A stretch of DNA of 64,000 nt from Parvularculaceae bacterium (GTDB lineage Bacteria > Pseudomonadota > Alphaproteobacteria > Caulobacterales > Parvularculaceae). Under the pieces are notes generated by a model. The model was not told the origin of the DNA, did not search any database, and saw only the letters and a program-made list of their open reading frames with translations. Below are positions 43,123-50,979 of this stretch, piece after piece. Position numbers and translations under genes: made by a program. Where the stretch lies: the NCBI GenBank assembly GCA_021776475.1, contig JAJFFV010000006.1, positions 868,001 to 932,000 of the forward strand, written 5' to 3'. Positions within the stretch are counted from its first letter, which is position 1; each line of letters starts with the position of its first letter.

Positions 43123-45081
43123 GTGAGGATCTTGTTTAGTCTGTTTTCGGCATTAGCCGTCTTGTGCGCAAGCATTTCAGCATCTGCCGACCCCGTGCCT
43201 GTGGAGTATTTTGCACTTCGTGAAGCAATCTCTAACGTAGCGGTTTCGCCGGACGGTAAGTACATGGTGCTTCAAAAGATTGAAAGCCGTGAAGGCAATC
43301 CTGTCATCGAACTTTATGAAGCGAACGATCTTGCGAAAAAACCTATCCGGCTTGCCGCGGAGCCGATGGAATTCACGGGCGGGCTTCAATGGATATCAGA
43401 CGACATTTTTGTCGGCGTCGCTAGACAGATTGTCCGGCGAAAGATCCGGGGACCTGAACAGGATGTGCGCAAATATAAATTTTTTGCTTACTCTGTCGAA
43501 GATGGCGAGTTTACCGAGTTTCCGGGAAATTTCGGTCTTGAAGATGTTATGCCTTCGGAGCCAAATAAAATCCTGGTGTCTAGCGGTCGTGCCAATTCTA
43601 CCTCTGGACAAGATGATCCTTTTGCCGCGTTTCGCCCTCGTGCTTACTATATCTTTGACCTCAAACGCGGTTCCCAATCACTTGTCTTGAAAGGCAGTGA
43701 TAAGTTTCCGTCCGCAGCATTTGATGACCAGGCCAACCCGCGCTTTGCACAAGGGGCCGATCCAAACACTAAAGAACTGGTAAACTACTACAGACGTCCC
43801 GGAGAAAAATCATGGACAGAGATCGGTCGATATGTTGATCGGGATTTCTTTGTCAACTCCTATGCTTTTGTTGGCGACAAGAATGGCGACCCAAATACAC
43901 TGATGTTCCTCGCGAACAATGGTAACGACAAAATCGGGCTATGGGAGTTCGACGCAACCTCAAAACAATTTACCAATTTGGTCTATCGTCGCGACGAAGC
44001 CGATCTATTATCTGTCCGTTTCCATTCAAATTCATGGGGCGATGACAGAAACAAGATTACTGGTGTCACCTATCCGGGTGCAAAACTCGAAACTCATTGG
44101 TTTGACGAAGAAGAAAAAACGCTGTTCGAAGATCTTGAAGCGGCAATCCCAAACGCGCATCAAATTTCTATCACCAGTCGTTCCAGAGACGGCGATACCT
44201 ATATCGTCGTTAACAGGGGACCACGCGACCCAGGATCCTATTATCTTGTTCGAGATAGTTCCCTTGCATTTCTTGGCAATCAGTACCCGCTCTTGAAACC
44301 AGAAGATCTGTCCGACGTCGAATATATAAAGTATCAGGCGCGCGACGGTCGCACGATACCTGGTTACTTGACCAAACCGAAGGGCGAGGGTCCGTTTCCA
44401 CTGATCGTGCTTCCACATGGCGGGCCTTATGTAAATGAGATCATCATTTACGATGAGTGGAGTCAGCTTCTTGCAAATCGCGGTTACATGGTCTTGCAAC
44501 CACAATACCGTGGTTCAACTGGCTACGGCGTTGATCACTTCTTCTCAAGCTGGCGACAACATGGGTATGGCATGCAGGACGACAAAGATGACGGTGCATT
44601 ACACCTCATCAGACAGGGTCTGGTCGACAAAGATCGTGTCGCCATGTTTGGCTGGTCGTATGGCGGTTATGCAGCCCTTGTTGCTGCCTCTAGAGAACCA
44701 AACATCTATCAATGTGTCATCGCAGGCGCCGCCGTAGCAGATCCATGGCTTTCTTACAATGGTCGGAGAAATGACTTCTTTCCGTTTGCGGATGAATTTG
44801 CGCGTCAGCGCGGTGCGGAGTACGGAATCAACCCGATGAATGAAGTATCAAAAGTGAATGTGCCGATTTTGATGGTTCATGGGGACGTCGATCGCCGGGT
44901 TATCTATGAGCATCTCAAGCGATACAAAAAGGAACTCGAAAAAAATGGCAAGGAAGCGCAGTATCTAACATTGGAAGAAGCAGACCACTTCTCCAATACG
45001 CTTTACTACAAGCACCAATTCGCATTCTTTACAAAAATGCTCGATTTTCTGGAAAACGATTGCGGGCCTGGCGGTCTGTAA
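43123..45081 (+). CDS. S9-family prolyl oligopeptidase-like serine peptidase
   Basis: A 652-residue exported peptidase. A signal peptide (LFSLFSALAVLCASISASA) is followed by a beta-propeller (about 25-390) and an alpha/beta-hydrolase domain. GWSYGGYAAL carries Ser512; HGDVDRRV contributes Asp590, and EADHFSN His622. Dipeptidyl or oligopeptidyl hydrolysis in the periplasm is likely. GTG 43123 is chosen because GGAGAG lies six bases upstream; the upstream part of the open frame is occupied by the terminator. Confidence 0.93.
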   Translation: MRILFSLFSALAVLCASISASADPVPVEYFALREAISNVAVSPDGKYMVLQKIESREGNPVIELYEANDLAKKPIRLAAEPMEFTGGLQWISDDIFVGVARQIVRRKIRGPEQDVRKYKFFAYSVEDGEFTEFPGNFGLEDVMPSEPNKILVSSGRANSTSGQDDPFAAFRPRAYYIFDLKRGSQSLVLKGSDKFPSAAFDDQANPRFAQGADPNTKELVNYYRRPGEKSWTEIGRYVDRDFFVNSYAFVGDKNGDPNTLMFLANNGNDKIGLWEFDATSKQFTNLVYRRDEADLLSVRFHSNSWGDDRNKITGVTYPGAKLETHWFDEEEKTLFEDLEAAIPNAHQISITSRSRDGDTYIVVNRGPRDPGSYYLVRDSSLAFLGNQYPLLKPEDLSDVEYIKYQARDGRTIPGYLTKPKGEGPFPLIVLPHGGPYVNEIIIYDEWSQLLANRGYMVLQPQYRGSTGYGVDHFFSSWRQHGYGMQDDKDDGALHLIRQGLVDKDRVAMFGWSYGGYAALVAASREPNIYQCVIAGAAVADPWLSYNGRRNDFFPFADEFARQRGAEYGINPMNEVSKVNVPILMVHGDVDRRVIYEHLKRYKKELEKNGKEAQYLTLEEADHFSNTLYYKHQFAFFTKMLDFLENDCGPGGL

Positions 45082-45097
45082 GAAACCGCTACTTATC

Positions 45098-45130
45098 AAA
45101 AAAAAGAGAGCCGCCTTTGGGCGGCTCTCT
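45098..45130 (-). terminator. Terminator for thiSG (weakly bidirectional)
   Basis: GAGAGCCGCC (45106-45115) pairs with GGCGGCTCTC (45120-45129) around TTTG. The A-run at 45098-45105 becomes a run of eight Ts on the minus strand, so it terminates thiSG strongly. From the S9 gene on the plus strand it ends in TTGTTG and would be weaker. Confidence 0.88.
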
Positions 45131-45149
45131 TGTTGAAAGATGTTATTTA

Positions 45150-45920
45150 TTAAATCAGACCTGCCAACGGTGACGAGGGATCAGCGTAGAGTTTCTTCGG
45201 CATCCGTCCAGCCAGATACGCTTCCCTGCCTGCAATCACCGCATACCTCATTGCGCGCGCCATTTGGATTGGGTCTTTTGCTTCGGCAATCGCGGTGTTC
45301 ATCAGGACAGCGTCACACCCGAGTTCCATCGCGATCGCTGCGTCGGAGGCAGTGCCCACCCCGGCATCAACCAGCACCGGCACCCTCGCCTGCTCGACGA
45401 TCAGCCTTATGTTCACTGGGTTCTGGATCCCAAGCCCGGACCCGATCGGCGCACCAAGCGGCATGATGGCGCAGCAACCAACATCTTCCAGCTTGCGCGC
45501 AAAGACAGGATCATCCGTGCAATAGACCATCACATCAAATCCTTCTTTGATCAGAAGCTCTGCTGCCCGGACAGTTTCCATCATATCAGGGTACAGGGTT
45601 TTCTGATCAGCAAGGACTTCTAGTTTCACGAGTTTCCAGCCGCCTGCCTCTCGCGCTAACCGCAACGTCCGGATCGCTTCTTCGGCCGTAAAACAGCCAG
45701 CCGTATTAGGCAGATATGTGTAATCTGAAGGATCAAGATAATCGACCAGTAGCGGCTTATCCTTGTCGGTCAGATTCACCCGCCGCACGGCGACGGTCAC
45801 AATCTCAACTCCGGCAGCCTCGGCAGCCGCAGCGTTTTCAGCGTAGTCCTGGTACTTACCAGTCCCGATAATCAACCGCGACAAAAATGTCCGTCCGGCT
45901 ATTTCATATGTGTCTGACAT
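45150..45920 (-). CDS. thiG: Thiazole synthase ThiG
   Basis: A 256-residue TIM-barrel enzyme that makes the thiazole phosphate of thiamine from deoxyxylulose phosphate, dehydroglycine or iminoglycine, and ThiS thiocarboxylate. [45 protein letters not shown] and [12 protein letters not shown] are characteristic; the lysine of VKLEV forms the imine. ATG 45920 follows AGGGAGG, just downstream of the thiS stop. No other thiamine gene is in the window. Confidence 0.95.
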   Translation of the reverse strand: MSDTYEIAGRTFLSRLIIGTGKYQDYAENAAAAEAAGVEIVTVAVRRVNLTDKDKPLLVDYLDPSDYTYLPNTAGCFTAEEAIRTLRLAREAGGWKLVKLEVLADQKTLYPDMMETVRAAELLIKEGFDVMVYCTDDPVFARKLEDVGCCAIMPLGAPIGSGLGIQNPVNIRLIVEQARVPVLVDAGVGTASDAAIAMELGCDAVLMNTAIAEAKDPIQMARAMRYAVIAGREAYLAGRMPKKLYADPSSPLAGLI

Positions 45921-45937
45921 GGGCCTCCCTACGATTT

Positions 45938-46138
45938 TCACCCGCCACCAACAAACTGTACAACCTCAAGCCGGTCACCTTCGTGAAGTTCTTCGCTGTC
46001 AAACGCCGATTTTGGCACAATCTCCAGATTCCGTTCGACAGCAATTTTGGTCGGTTTTAGATCAAACTGGTCCAGCAAATCACCGACCGTCAGTGGACCT
46101 TCGAGGTCATGTGTTTCACCGTTAAGGGTAATCTTCAT
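45938..46138 (-). CDS. thiS: Sulfur carrier protein ThiS
   Basis: A 66-residue beta-grasp protein ending in FVGGG; the C-terminal Gly is thiocarboxylated and donates sulfur for thiazole formation by Thi[21 protein letters not shown] is typical. It starts the thiSG pair and is divergent from aroQ. The 107-bp leader shows no TPP riboswitch motifs. Confidence 0.93.
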   Translation of the reverse strand: MKITLNGETHDLEGPLTVGDLLDQFDLKPTKIAVERNLEIVPKSAFDSEELHEGDRLEVVQFVGGG

Positions 46139-46245
46139 ATTCAGTTATATCTCAATTTTCATAGTAAGACCTAGCAATCCTCTGTTAGGATACAAGTGTT
46201 ATTCTGCACCTCTTTTTTGCGCCCGCCTGTCTGGATTTCAATCAT

Positions 46246-46704
46246 ATGGCCCGATCTGTTATTTATATCCTCAATGGCCCTAACTTGAACCTTTTGGGTG
46301 TCCGAGAGCCTGAAGTCTACGGGCACGCCACCCTCGAGAGCATCGAAGAAATGTGTAAGATCCGAGCAGAATCCCTTGGGCAAGAAATTGTTTTCCGTCA
46401 AACTAACACTGAGGGCACCCTCATAGACTGGGTCCATGAAGCTAATACCAAAGCGAGGGCGCTGGTTCTCAACGCCGCGGGCTATTCCCACACCTCTGTG
46501 GCGCTCCATGATGCCCTGAAGGCCATCTCCATACCAAAAATCGAATTGCATATCTCGAATATTCACGCGCGTGAGACCTTTCGGCACAAATCCATGGTCA
46601 GCCCGGTCGTGACTGGCCTGATTTGCGGTTTCGGGACCGACGGCTACGTTATGGCTCTTGACGCCGCCGCACGGCTCATCGAAAAGAGCCCAAATAAAAA
46701 ATAA
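46246..46704 (+). CDS. aroQ: 3-Dehydroquinate dehydratase, type II
   Basis: A 152-residue enzyme of the shikimate pathway, converting 3-dehydroquinate to 3-dehydroshikimate. ILNGPNLNLLGVREPEVYG holds the Tyr and Arg of the flexible active-site loop. NAAGYSHTSVALHDAL and ELHISNIHARETFRHKS provide the Asn, His and Glu residues. It heads the aroQ-accB-accC operon, conserved across alphaproteobacteria. Confidence 0.97.
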   Translation: MARSVIYILNGPNLNLLGVREPEVYGHATLESIEEMCKIRAESLGQEIVFRQTNTEGTLIDWVHEANTKARALVLNAAGYSHTSVALHDALKAISIPKIELHISNIHARETFRHKSMVSPVVTGLICGFGTDGYVMALDAAARLIEKSPNKK

Positions 46705-46716
46705 GCTAGGGTGCAT

Positions 46717-47193
46717 ATGGCGCAAAAGAATTCCGGCAATTCCATGCAAAAAGAACTCGAATGGATACGGGCGCTGGCCGATGTTCTGACCGAGACCGGC
46801 CTCACCGAAATAGAGATTGAAAAGGACGAGATTTCGCTGCGCGTAGCGCGCGGCGTACCCGCGGCGCAAATCATGACCGCCACACCAGCCGCTGCGGCTG
46901 CGCCCGCTGTCTCAATAACGGACGCACCAGCACCCGTTGTGGCAAACGCCGCTGATCACCCAGGTGCCGTTAAGTCTCCCATGGTCGGAACGGCTTATAT
47001 GTCGCCCGGTCCTGGCGCTGACACTTTTGTCAAAGTCGGTGACACCATCAAAGAAGGCCAAACACTGATGATTGTTGAGGCCATGAAGACGATGAACGAG
47101 ATCAAGGCGCCACGCTCTGGCACCATTTCGGAAATCCTGGCAAAGGATGCTGAGCCGGTTGAGTATGGTGAAGCCCTGATGATACTCGCCTGA
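46717..47193 (+). CDS. accB: Biotin carboxyl carrier protein of acetyl-CoA carboxylase
   Basis: A 158-residue carrier that moves CO2 between AccC and the carboxyltransferase. An N-terminal helical dimerisation region is followed by an Ala/Pro-rich linker (TATPAAAAAPAVSITDAPAP) and the biotinyl domain, with biotin on the Lys of IVEAMKTMNEI. ATG 46717 follows AGGG; GTG 46711 is an alternative. The gene lies 12 bases after aroQ and 51 bases before accC. Confidence 0.96.
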   Translation: MAQKNSGNSMQKELEWIRALADVLTETGLTEIEIEKDEISLRVARGVPAAQIMTATPAAAAAPAVSITDAPAPVVANAADHPGAVKSPMVGTAYMSPGPGADTFVKVGDTIKEGQTLMIVEAMKTMNEIKAPRSGTISEILAKDAEPVEYGEALMILA

Positions 47194-47244
47194 GGTGCGT
47201 TCCTGCCGGACTTTAAGTCCTAACCCGGAAAGTTTTTTAAAGGC

Positions 47245-48591
47245 ATGTTTCAAAAAGTTTTGATTGCCAATCGCGGAGAAATTGCGTTGCGGGTTCATCG
47301 TGCCTGCAAGGAACTTGGTATCTCAACGATCGCGGTTCATTCGACCGCGGATGCATCGGCGATGCACGTCTCGCTGGCGGATGAAAGTGTATGTATCGGA
47401 CCACCCGCGGCAAAAGACAGCTATCTCAATATGGCAGCGATTGTCGCAGCAGCGGAAATTACCGGCGCGGATGCTATTCACCCGGGTTATGGGTTTCTTT
47501 CTGAAAATGCCCGTTTCGCTGAAATACTGGCCGCACACGATATCGCATTTATTGGTCCGTCTGCCGACCATATTCGCGTCATGGGTGACAAGATTGCCGC
47601 GAAAGAAACGATGGGCAATGCCGGCATCCCATTGGTGCCGGGTTCCGAAGGCGGCATTTCCGATACTGCGGAAGCGATGAAAGTGGCGAGAGACATTGGT
47701 TTCCCTGTACTCATCAAAGCCGCTTCCGGCGGCGGTGGCCGCGGAATGAAACTCGCTCAAGGACCAGAAGATCTGGAACAGGCTATTTTTACAGCTCAGG
47801 CCGAAGCCAAAGCAGCATTTGGTGATGATACGGTCTATCTTGAGAAGTATCTGGGCCAACCAAGACACATCGAAATCCAGATTGCGGCCGACTCTCACGG
47901 CAATGTCATCCAATTAGGTGAGCGCGATTGTTCCCTACAGCGGCGTAACCAGAAAGTCCTGGAGGAGGCTCTTTCTCCCGCTCTGACACGAGCGCAGCGC
48001 GAACAAATTGGTGAGACGACCAGGGCGGCCATCGAGAAGCTCGGATATCTCGGGGTCGGGACAATTGAATATCTCTACGAGAATAACGAGTTCTTTTTTA
48101 TTGAGATGAACACCCGCCTGCAGGTGGAACATCCGATTACAGAACAGATTACCGATGTTGATCTGGTCCGTGAACAAATCCGGATCGCTGCCGGTGAATC
48201 ACTCGCTTACAAACAAAGCGATATCAAATTCAAGGGCCATTCCATTGAATGTCGGATCAATGCCGAAGATCCCGTCACCTTTACGCCTTCGCCGGGAAAG
48301 ATCACGAACTTTCACGCAGCCGGCGGACCGGGCGTCCGCTTCGACTCGGCGGTCTATGCCGGCTACACAATTCCCCCGCACTACGATTCCATGATCGGCA
48401 AGCTGATCGTATTTGGCGACACCCGCGAGCTGGTTCTGGCTAGATTGCGGCGCGCGCTTGATGAGACCGTCATTACGGGAATTAACACAACTATCCCGTT
48501 GTTTCAGAGGCTGATTGACAACCCGGATTTCCGAAATGGTGACTACAACATTCACTGGCTGGAAAACTGGCTAGCCGAGACATCCGGCTAA
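47245..48591 (+). CDS. accC: Biotin carboxylase of acetyl-CoA carboxylase
   Basis: A 448-residue ATP-grasp enzyme that carboxylates biotin on AccB, the first step of fatty-acid synthesis. LIANRGEIALRV, HPGYGFLSENA, AASGGGGRGMKLA (ATP-binding glycine loop), RDCSLQRRNQK, EMNTRLQVEHP and ECRINAEDP are conserved biotin-carboxylase motifs. The length is that of a stand-alone subunit. It completes the aroQ-accB-accC operon. Confidence 0.97.
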   Translation: MFQKVLIANRGEIALRVHRACKELGISTIAVHSTADASAMHVSLADESVCIGPPAAKDSYLNMAAIVAAAEITGADAIHPGYGFLSENARFAEILAAHDIAFIGPSADHIRVMGDKIAAKETMGNAGIPLVPGSEGGISDTAEAMKVARDIGFPVLIKAASGGGGRGMKLAQGPEDLEQAIFTAQAEAKAAFGDDTVYLEKYLGQPRHIEIQIAADSHGNVIQLGERDCSLQRRNQKVLEEALSPALTRAQREQIGETTRAAIEKLGYLGVGTIEYLYENNEFFFIEMNTRLQVEHPITEQITDVDLVREQIRIAAGESLAYKQSDIKFKGHSIECRINAEDPVTFTPSPGKITNFHAAGGPGVRFDSAVYAGYTIPPHYDSMIGKLIVFGDTRELVLARLRRALDETVITGINTTIPLFQRLIDNPDFRNGDYNIHWLENWLAETSG

Positions 48592-48673
48592 CCCATCAAC
48601 TGCACATGACTGTATCTTCTGATTGACGCTTCTGACTGCAAGTCTGAAAGTGGCGATCAAGGAGAGTGAATTC

Positions 48674-49405
48674 GTGACCAGTAAAAGCTGTCTCATAATC
48701 GGGGCGGGAGACGCCACAGGCGGGGCCATCGCGCAACGCTTTGCGCAGGAGGGTTTTGAGACCTGTATCACGCGGCGACCGCGCCATCAGGTTCAACTTC
48801 AGGCACTCGCGCAACAGATCGAGGCTGATGGCGGTAAAGCATACGCAATCGGCGTTGATGCGCGTGACGAAGACGAAATGATCGCACTGTTCGACAAAAT
48901 CGAAGCCGAGATAGCGCCGCTGGAAGTTGCGGTTTTCAATATCGGCGCAAATGTCAATTTTCCTGTGACCGAAACAACCTGCCGCGTTTATCGCAAGGTT
49001 TGGGAAATGGCCGCGTTTGCGGGTTTCCTGATGGGCCGCGAAGCCGCTCGACGGATGAAACAACGCGGAACTGGTACGATTATTTTCACCGGCGCGACAG
49101 CCAGTTTGCGCGGCGGGCACGGTTATGCTGCTTTTGCGGGTGGCAAATTCGCACTGCGTGCTCTTGCTCAATCAATGGCACGAGAACTCGGGCCGCATAA
49201 CATTCATGTCGTGCACGCCGTCATCGACGGCATGATTGATAGTGCGTTCATTCGAGAGAGCGTTCCGAATGTTGACGAGTTGCGCGAGCAGGACAGGATA
49301 CTTAATCCTGAACATATCGCCGACGCTTACTGGATGTTGCACCAACAGCCACGCTCGGCCTGGACCCATGAACTTGACCTGCGGCCGTGGGCAGAAACTT
49401 GGTAG
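48674..49405 (+). CDS. SDR-family protein with altered catalytic motif
   Basis: A 243-residue Rossmann-fold protein. LIIGAGDATGGAIAQRF is the cofactor site, and VFNIGANVN takes the place of the NNAG motif. At the usual YxxxK the protein has FAGGK (HGYAAFAGGKFALRAL): the lysine is kept, but Phe replaces the catalytic Tyr. Another Tyr lies three residues earlier. It is therefore an atypical SDR, possibly a binding protein or one with changed chemistry. GTG 48674 follows AAGGAGAG; the open frame starts at 48623. Confidence 0.82.
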   Translation: MTSKSCLIIGAGDATGGAIAQRFAQEGFETCITRRPRHQVQLQALAQQIEADGGKAYAIGVDARDEDEMIALFDKIEAEIAPLEVAVFNIGANVNFPVTETTCRVYRKVWEMAAFAGFLMGREAARRMKQRGTGTIIFTGATASLRGGHGYAAFAGGKFALRALAQSMARELGPHNIHVVHAVIDGMIDSAFIRESVPNVDELREQDRILNPEHIADAYWMLHQQPRSAWTHELDLRPWAETW

Positions 49406-49414
49406 GAACCACAA

Positions 49415-50017
49415 ATGAGCGACCTTGAATTCTGTTTCGATTTTGGCAGTCCCAATGCTTATCTCGCTTATGGTGCACTGCCCGGTTTGCTAGAGCGCAC
49501 CGATGTGCGGCTGATCATGAAACCGGTATTGCTCGGCGGTATTTTCAAAGCGACAAACAACCAGTCGCCGTTCGTTGCCATGGCCGGAATTCAGGGCAAA
49601 ATTGCTTACGAACAACTCGAGATACATCGCTTCATCAAAAAGTATGGTTTGACCGAGTTCACCATGAACACTCATTTTCCCGTCAATACGCTGAAGATCA
49701 TGCGCGGCGCTGTCGTGGCCGACATGGAAGATTTCTTGCCCGCTTACGTTGAGGCAGTAATGGCTTGCATGTGGGAACAGTCCCGAAAGATGGACGATAC
49801 GGATGTTATTGTTGAGGCCCTCACGAGCTACGGACTCGACGGCGCTCATATTGCTGAGCGCAGTCAGGGACCAGAAGTGAAACAGCAACTCATCAACAAC
49901 ACCGAAGAAGCGGTCGCCCGTGGCGCGTTCGGTGTTCCGACTTTTTTTATTGGTGAAGAGATGTGGTTTGGTAAGGATCGCCTCCATCAAGTGGAAGATC
50001 ACCTATTGAACGCTTAA
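49415..50017 (+). CDS. 2-Hydroxychromene-2-carboxylate isomerase-like (kappa GST/DsbA fold)
   Basis: A 200-residue protein with a thioredoxin fold and helical insertion. FCFDFGSPNAYLAYGAL has the Ser of HCCA isomerase and kappa-class GST, and GAFGVPTFFIGEEMWFGKDRL is the conserved C-terminal cis-Pro region. HCCA isomerases use glutathione in aromatic degradation (naphthalene, for example). Many paralogues have other substrates. It lies nine bases after the SDR gene, so the two are probably one operon with the thioesterase. Confidence 0.87.
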   Translation: MSDLEFCFDFGSPNAYLAYGALPGLLERTDVRLIMKPVLLGGIFKATNNQSPFVAMAGIQGKIAYEQLEIHRFIKKYGLTEFTMNTHFPVNTLKIMRGAVVADMEDFLPAYVEAVMACMWEQSRKMDDTDVIVEALTSYGLDGAHIAERSQGPEVKQQLINNTEEAVARGAFGVPTFFIGEEMWFGKDRLHQVEDHLLNA

Positions 50018-50030
50018 TGCAGGCTTAGAT

Positions 50031-50825
50031 ATGAGTATTACATCGTTCAGTGAGCTGATCGCACTTAGTCAAACCGGCAACGGACATAGCGCCTTTATTC
50101 CTGAGGACTGGCTCCAGGGCCGAACGACCTTTGGTGGATTAACGGCCGCTCTTTGCCTGAAAGCGGCGATGGACAGTTTTTCTGACTTGCCACCGCTACG
50201 CTCAGCGCAGATATCGTTTATCGGCCCAGCTGCAGGCGAGGTTGAGATTACAGCAAATATTTTAAGACGGGGGCGCAACGTCACTTTTGTACAAGCTGAC
50301 CTGATAGCTGGAAAAGGGTTGGCCACGAGCTGTATTTTTTGCTTTGGCACCACCCGTGACAGTGAGCAGAACCGCAACAAATTACCGATGCCAAAAATGC
50401 CGATGCCGGAGGACGTCAGTTCCCTGTTCCCGCCCGGACGGGGACCGCAGTTCGCGCAGCACCATATTGAACAGCGGCTTGCCCAGGGATCAATCCCATT
50501 CAGCGGTGAGGGTGAAGCAGAAAACCACATATGGGTACGGTTGCGTGATAAGAACGCGGACAGCGATGTTGTGTCGCTGATAGCTGCCGGCGATGCTTTA
50601 CCTCCAGCAGAAATGTCCGCCTTCAAAATTTTCGCACCCATCAGCACTATGACCTGGCTCATTAACTTTCTAACGGATGCGCCACGAACGCGCGATGGCT
50701 GGTGGTTGCTGCATGCGAATGCGGAGCATTCGGTCGGTGGTTATTCGAGCCAGGATATGACCGGCTGGAACATCAACGGCGAAGCCGTTTTCACCGCCCG
50801 GCAGTCGATCGCGATCTTTGCGTAA
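50031..50825 (+). CDS. Acyl-CoA thioesterase (TesB-like, double hotdog)
   Basis: A 264-residue protein in the thioesterase-like (TesB/YbaW) superfamily. DWLQGRTTFGGLTAALCLKAA resembles the first hotdog's active-site helix, and LRSAQISFIGPAAGEVEI and VGGYSSQDMTGW fit the second. It would hydrolyse an acyl-CoA of undefined chain. It follows the HCCA isomerase gene by 13 bases. Confidence 0.8.
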   Translation: MSITSFSELIALSQTGNGHSAFIPEDWLQGRTTFGGLTAALCLKAAMDSFSDLPPLRSAQISFIGPAAGEVEITANILRRGRNVTFVQADLIAGKGLATSCIFCFGTTRDSEQNRNKLPMPKMPMPEDVSSLFPPGRGPQFAQHHIEQRLAQGSIPFSGEGEAENHIWVRLRDKNADSDVVSLIAAGDALPPAEMSAFKIFAPISTMTWLINFLTDAPRTRDGWWLLHANAEHSVGGYSSQDMTGWNINGEAVFTARQSIAIFA

Positions 50826-50979
50826 CATTGCGTTTGGCATGTTGCGCTCACTCTAAAACCGTTTGGTCCTCCGTATCGGTATTAAATGTGCTGATTCAGC
50901 GGACTAAAAGCCAAAAACTATATTGCCGGTGAAATCACCTCGCGTGAGGATGTTTCCTTAGAATCCGGGAGTTTATGTT

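Noticed and set aside
46139-46245. TPP riboswitch before thiSG
   Set aside because: The 107-bp gap lacks the conserved CTGAGA and ACC-TGATCTGG elements on either strand.
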